NCBI RefSeq assembly: GCF_043641665.1
Contig: NC_092186.1
Location: 24,367,001 to 24,431,000, forward strand
DNA length: 64,000 bases
From: Enoplosus armatus
Taxonomy: Eukaryota > Chordata > Actinopteri > Centrarchiformes > Enoplosidae
Direction of reading: 5' to 3'
In this document: one piece after another, positions 12,396-29,300 of the stretch
Layout: each line of letters begins with the position of its first letter
Numbering within the stretch: the first letter of the stretch is position 1
Notes under the pieces: model-generated
Told to the model about the DNA's origin: nothing
Database searches by the model: none
Seen by the model: the letters and a program-made list of their open reading frames with translations, nothing else
Position numbers and translations under genes: made by a program

Positions 12396-14201
12396 CCCTC
12401 CTATTATCTTTGGGGTCAGTTTGACTCATTCAATGTTTAACATCTCTAAATAAATGATTGATGATGATCATTTTTTTTTTTTACTTCATATTTAGTGACT
12501 TTTCCTAATTTAATGGGGACAACTGGGTAAAGATAAAATTAACATGATGATATATTTTCAATGTCCTGTACACATGTTGTACGCATCAGTGTTCTTTGGG
12601 GTCAATTTGACCCCAGGCTGTTTTAGCTGTATAAAACATATAAGAAATATCAACATTTTACACACATTTGTTTTGGTTGTTTTGCATGATATTGAGGTCA
12701 CTATAACATGCAATTTTCTCCTTAATCTTCAAAAAGCTTTAGGGCCCTAACCTAAAATAACCATAACTGTAGTAGTGCGAGAACCACTGATAGTTCACAC
12801 GACATGGGGGAGGGGAAAACATCATTCTCGCGAGAACTTTGATATTTCCCACGCTGTGGGGGTGGTAAAATATGGTTCCCGCGAAGATATTGATAGCTGC
12901 TTGTGATGAAGAACAGGAAGGTAACATCTTCAATGTTTGCCTTCACTGGCAGAGCCACTGTCGTCTCCTGTTGCCCCAAGAAAGGGAAAAATGTCCTGCT
13001 GATGAGCACCATGCACAAAGATGCTGTCCGGAGCACCAGAAAAGACAAAGGGAGGGGTTGATAACCTGGACAAGGTCACAGCCACATACAGCTGCCGACG
13101 TATGACTGCCCGTTGGCCCCTTGTAATTTTCTTCAACATCATTGATGTGTAATATGGAGTGAAATAAACAAGGACTGGAACAGTGGAAAACTGAGTCGAA
13201 GGAGGATTTTCCTGGAGCAGCTGGGTTACGCGTTGGTGAAACCTCATATCGAGAGAAGATGATGCCTTCCAAGAGCATCAACAGCGGCTGCAACTATTGT
13301 GAAGGACATCCAAACAGAGACACACACCCCAACTCCTCCAGTGGTTCAAACTGCAGGCAGGAAACGTGGCAGGTGCCAGGTCTGTCCCAACAGAAATGAC
13401 TCCAAGATCAGTAACACCTGTGTGAAATGCAAGAAATACATCTGCAAGGAACATGCATGCACTCTCTGCACATCATGTGTACAGTAGTGCAGACAAAAGG
13501 CTGGAATGTACCTTCTGGTGGCCTGAAGGAAAAATAATATGCTGTTCATATTCTGTCTGTTCGTATTCTGTTAAACTAATTTTAGTGACTATGTAACTTT
13601 GTTTTTTTACTATCTCACACATACAAATTCGCATACATAGCACTTAGAGTAGCATAGAACAATCCCTGACACAATGCTCAAATGTACTTTTTTATAGGTT
13701 TTCTGTAAATAAAGAACTGTTATGTGTTCCTTACAGATGTTCTGATGATGATGATGTTCTGTTTTACAAATAAAATCCTTCTAAATTTTTGAAATTGGGG
13801 TTGTTTTTCCTGGGATCAAATTGACCCCGAACATAATACATGTTACTATTCTTTTCTGTTTTTCATTCCAAATGTTATAGATAACAAAAATATGTTCTTA
13901 GAAATAATATAAAGCCAATAAAACACCAAAAAGATATCTCTTTCCAATTTTAGGTCAATCAGTGAGATTTTATGGTGATCTGCATATTTCTCCATAGTCG
14001 CGCAACAGGTATTCTGGATGTATAAGGGGGGTTGTTTTATTTAAAGGGCTATTTAGGTAGTCAACAAACAAACATAAAGTACCTGACACATAAACTTGGG
14101 TAACAATTTTAATTATAATCATTTTCTGGAGGTTTAAATTGCTGGGGTCAAATTGACCCCAAGGATAAAAGATGTTAGTAAATTTGAAGGTAACAGGAGG
14201 G
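12396..14201 (+). mobile_element. Decayed piggyBac-type transposon
   Basis: Left end CCCTCCTATTAT and right end GTAACAGGAGGG are terminal inverted repeats. They are flanked by ATAA (12392-12395, a mutated TTAA) and TTAA (14202-14205), the piggyBac target site. Subterminal palindromes of GGGGTCAATTTGACCCC type occur near 12411, 12598, 13813 and 14143. Inside, transposase remnants can be read at about 12940-13490. The element is about 1.8 kb and cannot be functional because the transposase is truncated and frameshifted. Confidence 0.85.
12940..13487 (+). pseudogene. piggyBac-type transposase, 3' part, degenerate
   Basis: Across several frames the translation gives KKGKNVLLMSTMHKD, then VDNLDKVTATYSCRRMTARW, then LSRRRIFLEQLGYALVKPHI, and finally a Cys-rich tail CQVCPNRNDSKISNTCVKC..CKEHACTLCTSC ending at a stop near 13487. 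Those are the C-terminal catalytic-core end and the Cys/His zinc-binding tail of PGBD-like transposases. At least two frame changes and an internal stop (after PHIERR) break the gene, and the N-terminal two thirds are missing. The zinc-like tail alone is still an intact 62-codon frame but is not an independent gene. Confidence 0.82.
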
Positions 14202-14424
14202 TTAAGTAAAAGTGAGTAAATGTTATCAGCAAAATGTACTTTAAGTATCAAAAGTAAAAGTACTCAATCACTGACATAAGACAAAGACAAGCAGTAAATC
14301 CTCTTAATTGATAAACTGGAACTGGAGAATATTTGGCATTTTTGCTTGAAAAATGACAAACACACTCTGAACTCTACAGTCAATTTAAGAGTTTCCAAAT
14401 CTGCAGTAGGTTGGACTGAGTCAC

Positions 14425-14530
14425 CAAGAGAAAATCCATGCCAACATGGACACATGCCTCAGCTGGCTGGGTCAGAATCCAACACAGGATCTTGTAACTG
14501 TAAGGTGTTGACGTTACCACCTGTCGTGAA
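14425..14530 (-). repeat. tRNA-derived SINE-like fragment
   Basis: Reading in reverse, it resembles the common fish element with 'ggtggtaacgtcaacacc..' , 'gatcctgtgttggattctgac' and 'ccatgttggcatgg' blocks, corresponding to 'gcactgtcgcctcacagcaagaaggtcctgggttcga' in better copies. It is strongly diverged and next to another repeat fragment of the GGGCTGCAAC type at about 14290-14375. Confidence 0.4.
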
Positions 14531-14767
14531 TCTGTAGACAGTAATTTGATCGCGCACATAAAGTTGCAGTCATAAAGAGAGTATCAAACAAGCATCTGTA
14601 ATGTGGTCCGTGTCCATGTGAAAAAGTGAATTATTTACCTGATTCTGTATTCACGACCTGTTTGTTTGTGTTTGTTGCTTCTCTCTCTGTCTAAAAAAAA
14701 AAGTCTGTGTAGTGGAGGAAGAGTGTGTCCTGCCTTTGTGCCTCCTTACACCCAGTCACCGTCATGG

Positions 14768-21161
<6,394 letters not shown>

Positions 21162-21851
21162 AAGCGTCCATCCTTCTCCTCCTCACTTCCTCCGGACATT
21201 ACAGACCTCTGCCCGTCATTATGTTTTGATTACACGGGTCATGTAGTAAATAATGATATCAAATATTGAATGCAAAAAGGTGTTAGCATGGACACTGTAC
21301 AGAAATATGAACAGCATGCCCATCCTAATGAACCAACCCCTTTCTTTAAAGGTGATGGAGAGCTTCAAAAGGTCCCACAGAATGTTATGACTTCCTTAAA
21401 CCTGCATAAATAAATATTTGTGGCCACTTGGGGGCAGCACAAACAGCTGTAAACAACGTTGCCGTATTATCACATTAAAAAGGAACACTTAATAGGAGGT
21501 GATGAACATTATGACCTTGTGGCTGCTGTATATACATGTGTTATAATTCATCAATAATGTGAGAGATAATTCATGTTTTTTAATCGACACTGTTTTTCGC
21601 TGGCAAATACTGGATGGAAATGTATTTTTATAGAAATGTATCCTCAAGTCACCCGTCCTCTAGTTTTTGTGTCAAAAACAGTCAAGAGATAAAGATTAAA
21701 ATCTGCCGAAAGCAGTTTGAAGGACGGACGTCAAATGGTCATTGTCACGTAATTGTTTTTATTTGTATAAAACATTGTGTTTATATTTAATTGTAATCTC
21801 TTGCTTTACAAGGATGATTTCACAAATGTGTAGGTGCTATTTTAATTATGA

Positions 21852-21857
21852 AATAAA
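21852..21857 (+). terminator. Polyadenylation signal of the carboxylase-like gene
   Basis: AATAAA about 690 bases after the TAG stop at 21159-21161. It is the first good signal in the downstream AT-rich sequence and gives a 3' UTR of about 0.7 kb. Confidence 0.6.
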
Positions 21858-21970
21858 ACATTTTCAATGCAGTAAATGTGAATGTGTTTTAACAAAAGCA
21901 AAGTAAACTTTATGCAGTAAACTCATGCTGCAGGTGATTTCTCTGTACATTTTTTCTCCACCGGCTGTTA

Positions 21971-22328
21971 AAGCTACAGCGGGCAATATTATTGAATTAT
22001 AATTTCAGTTGAAATAACTAATTTTGACCATTGCATGCCCCTTTGTATTTAGTCTTTTAAAAAACTGGACCAGGTCTGAATCAAACAACCAGTCAGGGTT
22101 TGCTAGCACGTAACTGGCCAATCACATCGACTCTGTACAAACAAGGGCGTTCTACAGAAGGTTCCACCTTCTGGATTTGGAGCCTGAATCAGAACGGTTG
22201 GAAAGAGAGGAATCAAAACACAGAAACCCCTGATTGCCCTTCAATTAAATATTGTTGGTGACATGCAATGGTCAAAGTTAGTTATTTCAACCAAAATTAC
22301 AATTCAATAATATTGCCTACTGTAGCTT
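21971..22328. mobile_element. MITE with 66-bp terminal inverted repeats
   Basis: The ends AAGCTACAGCGGGCAATATT and the reverse complement of the right end AAGCTACAGTAGGCAATATT match for about 66 bases with few differences. It is flanked by TTA at 21968-21970 and 22329-22331. The target duplication could be TTA (PIF/Harbinger-like) or part of TTAA. No transposase inside; length 358 bp. It lies between the 3' ends of the carboxylase-like gene and rpe65. Confidence 0.8.
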
Positions 22329-22869
22329 TTAAATTGTCTCTATGAAAGAAAAAAATGTATTTTACATACACACATTTTTACATACACACACACTGCTAGC
22401 TCCAAGCCTGAACCCAAGGAACATTAATAGCATGTTAATTAGCCACATAATAAATGTACCAGGTTTTATAACATGTCCCAAGGGCCTGGTGAAAAAGACA
22501 AATGCTTAAATCAAACGTTACTTATCAAAGAATTGCATTAACCACTGATGCATTGCCAATTAAACATCACTCCAAAGTAAAATAATGAACAGATTATGAC
22601 ATTTGATGTAAATCATTTTCATACTACTGGCTAATGTTTCGCTGTGGATTTGTTTGAGTAAAGTGACTGTTGGTGAGTTTGAGGTCACTGTGAGGGGAAT
22701 GATAGGTTCAGATATGGATCAGAGCCATTTTCAGTTATTCAACTTAAGCAGCTGCTTGGCAAAAACAAACTACTATTTGGAATCCAGTTCTAGTGCAGTC
22801 GGCTGACAGGAAAGTGAAGGCGGTGTATTTTAGGATGCGTCTCGGCCCGGGTTGGGATGAAGACCGGTG

Positions 22870-24941
22870 TCACGGTTTGTACGTGCCGTGGAGGGTCACA
22901 GGGATGATGGTGTTGACCTCTGCCCTCGCCAGCTCCGTCAGTTTCACAGCGTCCAGCACCAGCAGGAAACCCGGTCTCTCTGCACCTGGCTTCACCACGA
23001 TGCTCAGTAGCACACCTGCAACGCCGAGACGTAGGCACAAATCAAGGCCGAGGTTTGATTTAGGCGTAGAATTCGATCAGGTGCAGATTAGGACAGAGGC
23101 TAACCTTTTGATCGTTCAGTTATTTCTGGCAAATGGCGTTTATTTTGTTCTCTCTTTTTTTTTTTGTTCGATAACGTAGTTGTAGTTGTACAGATGCAAG
23201 AGGACAAAATCTCATGTTCTTTATGCTCTGTTCCCACGCGACATGACCTCTCATAAATGCTACATTCAGGGTCAAAGGAACAAGGATACTTGGTGGTATT
23301 TGAAACTCAAGAGGTTATCAAATGAATTTAATTACCACCGTATTTGCCAATTGTTCCCCTTCCAGGTTTGATTTTCTGTCATCGTGCTGTCGCTTGTGTA
23401 ACCGAGGCTTTTCGCAGCAGTTGACTCTCAAGTATCGAGTGCTGGGGTGTCCCTCCAGCCAAGTAGCCTTCTGTGTCTCTCGTCTTTTGTAATTATCGTA
23501 ACATTTTTTAAGATCACAATGTGCCATATGTTTCACTTGTAGCTGTGTGTGTGTGTGTGTGTGTGTGTGTTCTACCGTCGTCCTCCTCTGCAGCTCCAGG
23601 TGTTGGTACAAACAGCGGCTCTGATGGGTAACAGTCCTCCTCCAGCCACACCCAGGTCTCTTTGGTCTGCACGTTCAGCTTGACAATCTACAGCGAGTCA
23701 ACAACACACAACCGACGGCTTTCATTAACAACAACAACAACAACAACATCCACACCAGCGTCACCAAACACTTTCGGGGACTTCTCCTCCTGTGACCGAT
23801 GGAAGCGCTCCTACCCTGTCGGGGATGAAGTGGTTGAGTCCCAGGCCGTAGGCGAAGGAGTATTTCTTCCCACGGCACAGAGAGTAGTTGATCTGTGGAA
23901 ACTCAAAGGCTGAGAGACAGCAGGAGAGATGTTACGCAAACAATCGAGCTGTTAACCTGTTTACTCAAGTACTTTAGGTTACTTCTACTCCACTACATTT
24001 TGGAGGCAAATATTGTCCTTCTTGCACTCCTCTGCATTTATTTGATATCTTCAGTTAATAGCTACCTTGCTGACTCAGATTGTTAATACAAAATATAATC
24101 AACTAAATAATGACGATGTGCTATTATAGATTAAGCCATCCAGTAGCTGCATTGCACAGTAATTATAACTAGCCCCGCCTTTACGAGCTGCAACATTAAA
24201 GTGATGAACACATTAATGCATCAATAATTATAATCCGACAATGTAATATATATATATATATATATATATGATTCTGAAATGGGTCATTCTGCACAATGAA
24301 TACTTTAAGTATAATTTGATGCTAATACTTCTGAACTTTTAATTAAAGGTCCCATATTGTAGATGTCCATGTCTTGTCTGGTTCTAAAGCAGGTCTGGGT
24401 GCTGTATAAATACTGTGAAAGGATCAAAACGCTCAGTCCACGGAGAAATGAAACACGGCCCGTATTCAGAAACTGCGTCTTTAAACGAGCCGTCGGGACT
24501 TCCGTAAGGTTGTGATGTCACAACTACACAGTCAGCGACGGGGGGGGGGGGGGCTGAGGGGCTGCAGGAAGGGCCAGTAGAAGATAAATAAGGACTTTTG
24601 TGAACTGTGAATCATGCAAAGCTGCTCTAGTGGAGCCCCAGAATAAAACTATAGAGCTGATATGGGACCTTTAAGTAAAGGTCTGAATGCAGGACTTTTC
24701 ACGCTACACTGTGGTAGTGCTACTTTTACTTAAGTAAAAGATCTGAGCACTTCTTCCACCAAGCATCATGCTGATGTAAAACTTATTCTGCTTTGAGTTG
24801 ATATTGTTCATATCACATTGTTATGATATGAAATAATTTAGTATGATGTGTGAAAGTGGCCATTATTATATAAAATACAAAAACAAAATACAACATGGGT
24901 ATTACTGCATATAGATTGTTCTAACGGGAGGACTCCCATTG

Positions 24942-24992
<51 letters not shown>

Positions 24993-26260
24993 ATTACCCT
25001 GCCTTGGTCCAGAAAAGAGGACTTCAGGTTCCAGCCAGATGGTGCCATCGCTATGAAGAACAGCAGTTGCTGTAGTGTAGGACAGAGACACCAGATTCTT
25101 TCCCTGCTCCTCCTGAAAAACACACACAAGCGCACGGACATACACACAAACTGTAAGTGCACTCCGGTCCGAGGGGGGTGGTTTAAGAGCGTGAAAAGCG
25201 CGGTTTACATGAAAACTCTGACATGAGTGAAACACTGATACAGGGTAAACTGCTCCACAAAGCCAACCAAGAGCTGGCTTAAAGAATAAGGCTAAGTTAA
25301 GCCTGGTTTAAACAGTCGAGACAACTTAAAAACACAGAGCCGTTACAATCAGCTCAGTTCATGTGCATTTTATGAAATGTTTTTCGAGTTTCAAGTTCTT
25401 TATTGTCATATGCACAACAATTCCAGCGAAGCAGTCATTGGCAATGAAATCCTTCATTCTCAGCCCCCCCCCCAACAATGCTCAAAGAATATGAATAAAA
25501 AGAAAATAAGAAGAGAATCTAAGACATAACACATAAAATAGTGCAGAGGTTTTAATATATAATACATTATAAATAAAATATAATACTGTGGTAGGCAGGT
25601 GTACAGTAATAAATGATCATTTGTAATGTGGACAGGTTATGGACATTTAAGAACAGGATTTTATATAAACTGTGATGGCTACACAGCTTGTGTAGTAAAA
25701 AATATACATAAATATATACTGTGAAGTATACAAAGGTGTATGTAACCAGTTATGAGTAAGTTCAAGAAGAGAGAGAGAAACACAGGCATTTCAAAATAAA
25801 AGTTCTTAAAGGAATGCTATACAACCAGTAAAACACATGAGTAATGACATTACTGCGTTGCAGTGTGTGTGTGTGTGTGTGCACTCACCCTGTGTATATC
25901 CAGCGGCAGTACGTATCGTCTGACCTCGGGCTGAGGAGCTCCCAGTGCTGCTTTCTTCACCTCCTCCCACTCCTCCCTCAGGTTGGCCAGGTACAGGTAG
26001 TTATACACAAAGTCATGGCTGAGGAGAAAGAGTAGGGGAGGGGTGTCAGGGTGAGGACAGGCGTGCCGTCTGTAAAATGCTCAAAACACAGACGCGCAGG
26101 GCCACGCTCTCACCCTTTCCACGTGCAGAGGTCGACCACGATGAATCCCTGGTCCTCGTAGGCATTAATGTGGTGAAAGATGTTGAAAGCTGATGTCCTG
26201 AACTTGTGGCTGCTCAAATAACCTGCTGGGTCCTTAGTGGCCAGGTGGAACCATGTCTAC

Positions 26261-26303
<43 letters not shown>

Positions 26304-29300
26304 TACATGAACAGAAATGTACAGGCAGTCACATGTCTTTCTTTGGTCATTTTGTTTCTCTTTGTGGACGTTGTGTGTCTCTCTGTGGTCATTTTGCGTC
26401 TCTTTGTGGTCATTTTGCGTCTCTTTGTGGTCGTTGTGTGTGTCCCTTTTGGTCATGCATGTCTCTCACCCCCGCCCCCGGCCTACCCCCATGCTCTCAT
26501 TGGATTCAAAGCAGTCCATGTATGTGGCCCCTCTCACGCTCCAAGCCGACAGGAACTTGAGCAGGTTGATCTTCACCGGCTGCTCCACAAACACAAAATA
26601 GTTGTCTGTCATACCGAAGCTACAGACAGACAAGCAGAGAGACTGGTTTTGGGCAAACTTCATCAAACAAGTACAGAAACAAGTGAGACATGGAAGAACT
26701 AGCTCGGTACCTACCTGTGTATGTAGGAGGGTTTTAACCTCTCGCTGCTGGGTAGCTGAACCACAACCTGGGACTTCTCTAGGGGATCTGACTGGTCTGG
26801 AAACACAGAGAGACAGTGTGGGACTGGAAACATCAACATTAAAACAGATTGCAAAGTGTGATATTAATGTTGACTTGTCTTCTGTGCTGCATCACGGCAA
26901 CAAGTTCTTTTGTTCCTTTCTCTTTTAACCAGCTTCTTCCTTTCTTGATATTTTTGTCCTTTTCTATTCATCTATTATTCTTTCATTTTCTTTGCTCGTT
27001 CTCTCTGTCGCTCATTTTATTCAAATATCCATGTTTCTCATTTTTTTCTTCTTCCTTTCTTTTCCTCCACACGGACTCTTTCTGTCCATCTTTCTCTTTT
27101 CCCACCTTTCCATTTACCTGCTTCTTTCTTATTGAACACTAACTCAAGACGCGCTCTTAAATAGGCAAAGCTGTATTCAATTCCAAGGACATGTGTGTGC
27201 AGGTGATTAGATCCAGTCTGTGTTGAAATAAATGCAAATAAACTCAGTTCCTTCAATTCAAAACTAAATCCAGTTGAACATAAATCCTCTAAAATTGAAA
27301 CGAATCAACCTTGTTCGGTTCATAATGAAAATATTGAGTCTGCTGACGGTTTAAATCTAGAACAAAACTCACCTTTCTGAGCAGCTGGGATCTTGACGAT
27401 GTTGTAGGCCAGACTCATGCTCTTGCCAAAGCAGTTGCCGATGTTATAGACTGTGCCATCTGCATCAGTGTGGGGGTGGGCCGTCACCCCATTCACTGAG
27501 AGATACTTACACAGGTCCACCTAATATGAATACATGCACGCGAGACGGAAAACGAATATGAGAAAGAATTCGACTGGGTGAAGAGTCAGAGTCATGGGTT
27601 CGTCAGAAACATCTATTGAATTGTGTTAACCACGCCCTAGTAGAACCGAAATGGCAAAAAATGTACTCAAGTTACATAAATAAAAAAACAAACGAGACTT
27701 GAAGCGATTTGGAAACATTGCATTCTTCATCAGTGTCATCCTGCGTGCAAAGAAAGAAGAGCCAGCATGATGTAAACCAATCAGCTCTCGCCTTCTTTAA
27801 AGTCTCCAGCGAATCGGGATCAACTTTGGTGATGTAATTGGTCTCTGTGACAGCGTAGAAGTCTTCCCCGATTGGATAGATGTTCACTAAGCAGTTATCG
27901 GTCACCTCAATGCCTCTGAAGTAAGTGAAGAACCTACGCAATAACAAGGAAAGCAGATGATGGTCAGCTGACATCAAGCCAAACGTGTGCTTCATATGAG
28001 TAATACAGTATAATAACAACGTGACAGTATGTCAGTACAGTGGGGCATTGGACATTATGATGTGTGATTAACTCAACCCTTGTATTTCAGTGTCTGACCA
28101 ACAGTCCAAAAACCAAACCTAGTCAGTTTAATATCTTCGAAAACATTTGAGGAGCTTCTAGCTTGAATGAAGTTGACCATAAACTGAAGGTACTGTGGGG
28201 GTAAATGTGGAGGACACGTGGCAATAAACAATGTCACCAGTCAAGAAATCTTCAATCTTTGACGTTTTTTAAAAGATTTCGAGTGGAATTTGTCAAGCGA
28301 GGCGGTTAAATGACTCATTTTTTAATATTCTATTTTGATTTCTCAGAATATACACAGACATTTTTAGGGGCACAACTGGTCCTTGCCAAGAAATACTTGC
28401 CAGTCTTCATGTTGAGCTAAAAGTGTCCAGGCCCCAGCTTCATGTTCAATGGGCAGATATGAGAGTATAAGCGTGTACTATAATACACCTGACTATTTGC
28501 ATTTGCAACCTGCAATATTTGACCAATCAAACCTCAGCTGGTGACTTCAATAAAGTTGAAAGGGTTTACCTGGAGAAGATGTTTTTGCAGGGGTCTGGGT
28601 AGGCTGCTGTGCCAAACTCAGTGATGACTACTCTGTTCTCTGTCAGGGCTCGAACATACGCATCCGTCCTGATAAACCTGAGCAGAGGGATTACACGCAG
28701 ATATTTATTGTCTGTCAACAGCAATCAAACTGTCAGTGTCATTTCGAATTCCATAAAGCGCTGACAAAGCGCTGATTCTGCACAATAACAAACCCTGTTT
28801 TCAAAAAGGGGGTTGGGTTAAGGATTTTTGTGGTCTGTAGCTGGCGTGCGTCTGAACATCGTTTTTGTCTCATTCTAGTGTGGATGAATTTACTGTCAGC
28901 TCTTTCCCTCAGCTGCACATAACTGCACTGACAAAAACCAGATGTCATCAAATATACGCATCTGGATTTGGACCTGCGTCGAAATAATAAAGCTGATCAA
29001 CAACGGGATACATGCGCTGGATTTTTCTGTGTTCGAAAATGCCAGAAAGGCCAAAAATACACAGCAATGTCAAGAAATCCCTTAAAAATTCCTGGACCCG
29101 CGCGCAGATCCCAGATCTGTGCCACAAACTACTTCACCAGAAAACGTAATTTACAGAGAGCATTTCAAAACAGTAGTTTAAGTGCTTCACTGAAAGACAC
29201 TAAAGAAAGGAGAGACAAACAGACGAGACACAATATGTAAAAACACAGACACATAAAACCTGGAAAATGTAATCATCTCAGAACAATACCAACGAAAACA

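Larger units (their letters stand above)
12275..14275 (-). repeat. Host dispersed repeat, split by a piggyBac-type insertion
   Basis: The left part (12275-12391) and right part (14202-14275) are the two halves of one repeat rich in 'tactcaagtaaaag' and 'cttaagtaaaagt' words. Joining them across the insertion restores the order seen in the second, oppositely oriented copy at 23950-24765: 'agtcctg', then TTAAGTAAAAG, then 'atcagcaaaatgtactt'. This repeat type is common in percomorph genomes. It carries no gene. Confidence 0.75.

Noticed and set aside
12752..13293. Minus-strand frames around 13 kb
   Set aside because: They lie opposite the piggyBac transposase remnant, whose plus-strand reading gives recognisable transposase blocks.
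13299..13487. Small zinc-binding protein gene
   Set aside because: The Cys-rich frame is the C-terminal tail of the piggyBac transposase inside an element with matching ends, not an independent gene.
26330..26460. CRISPR-like repeat array
   Set aside because: Tandem units abut each other without unique spacers, in a vertebrate intron; it is a minisatellite.
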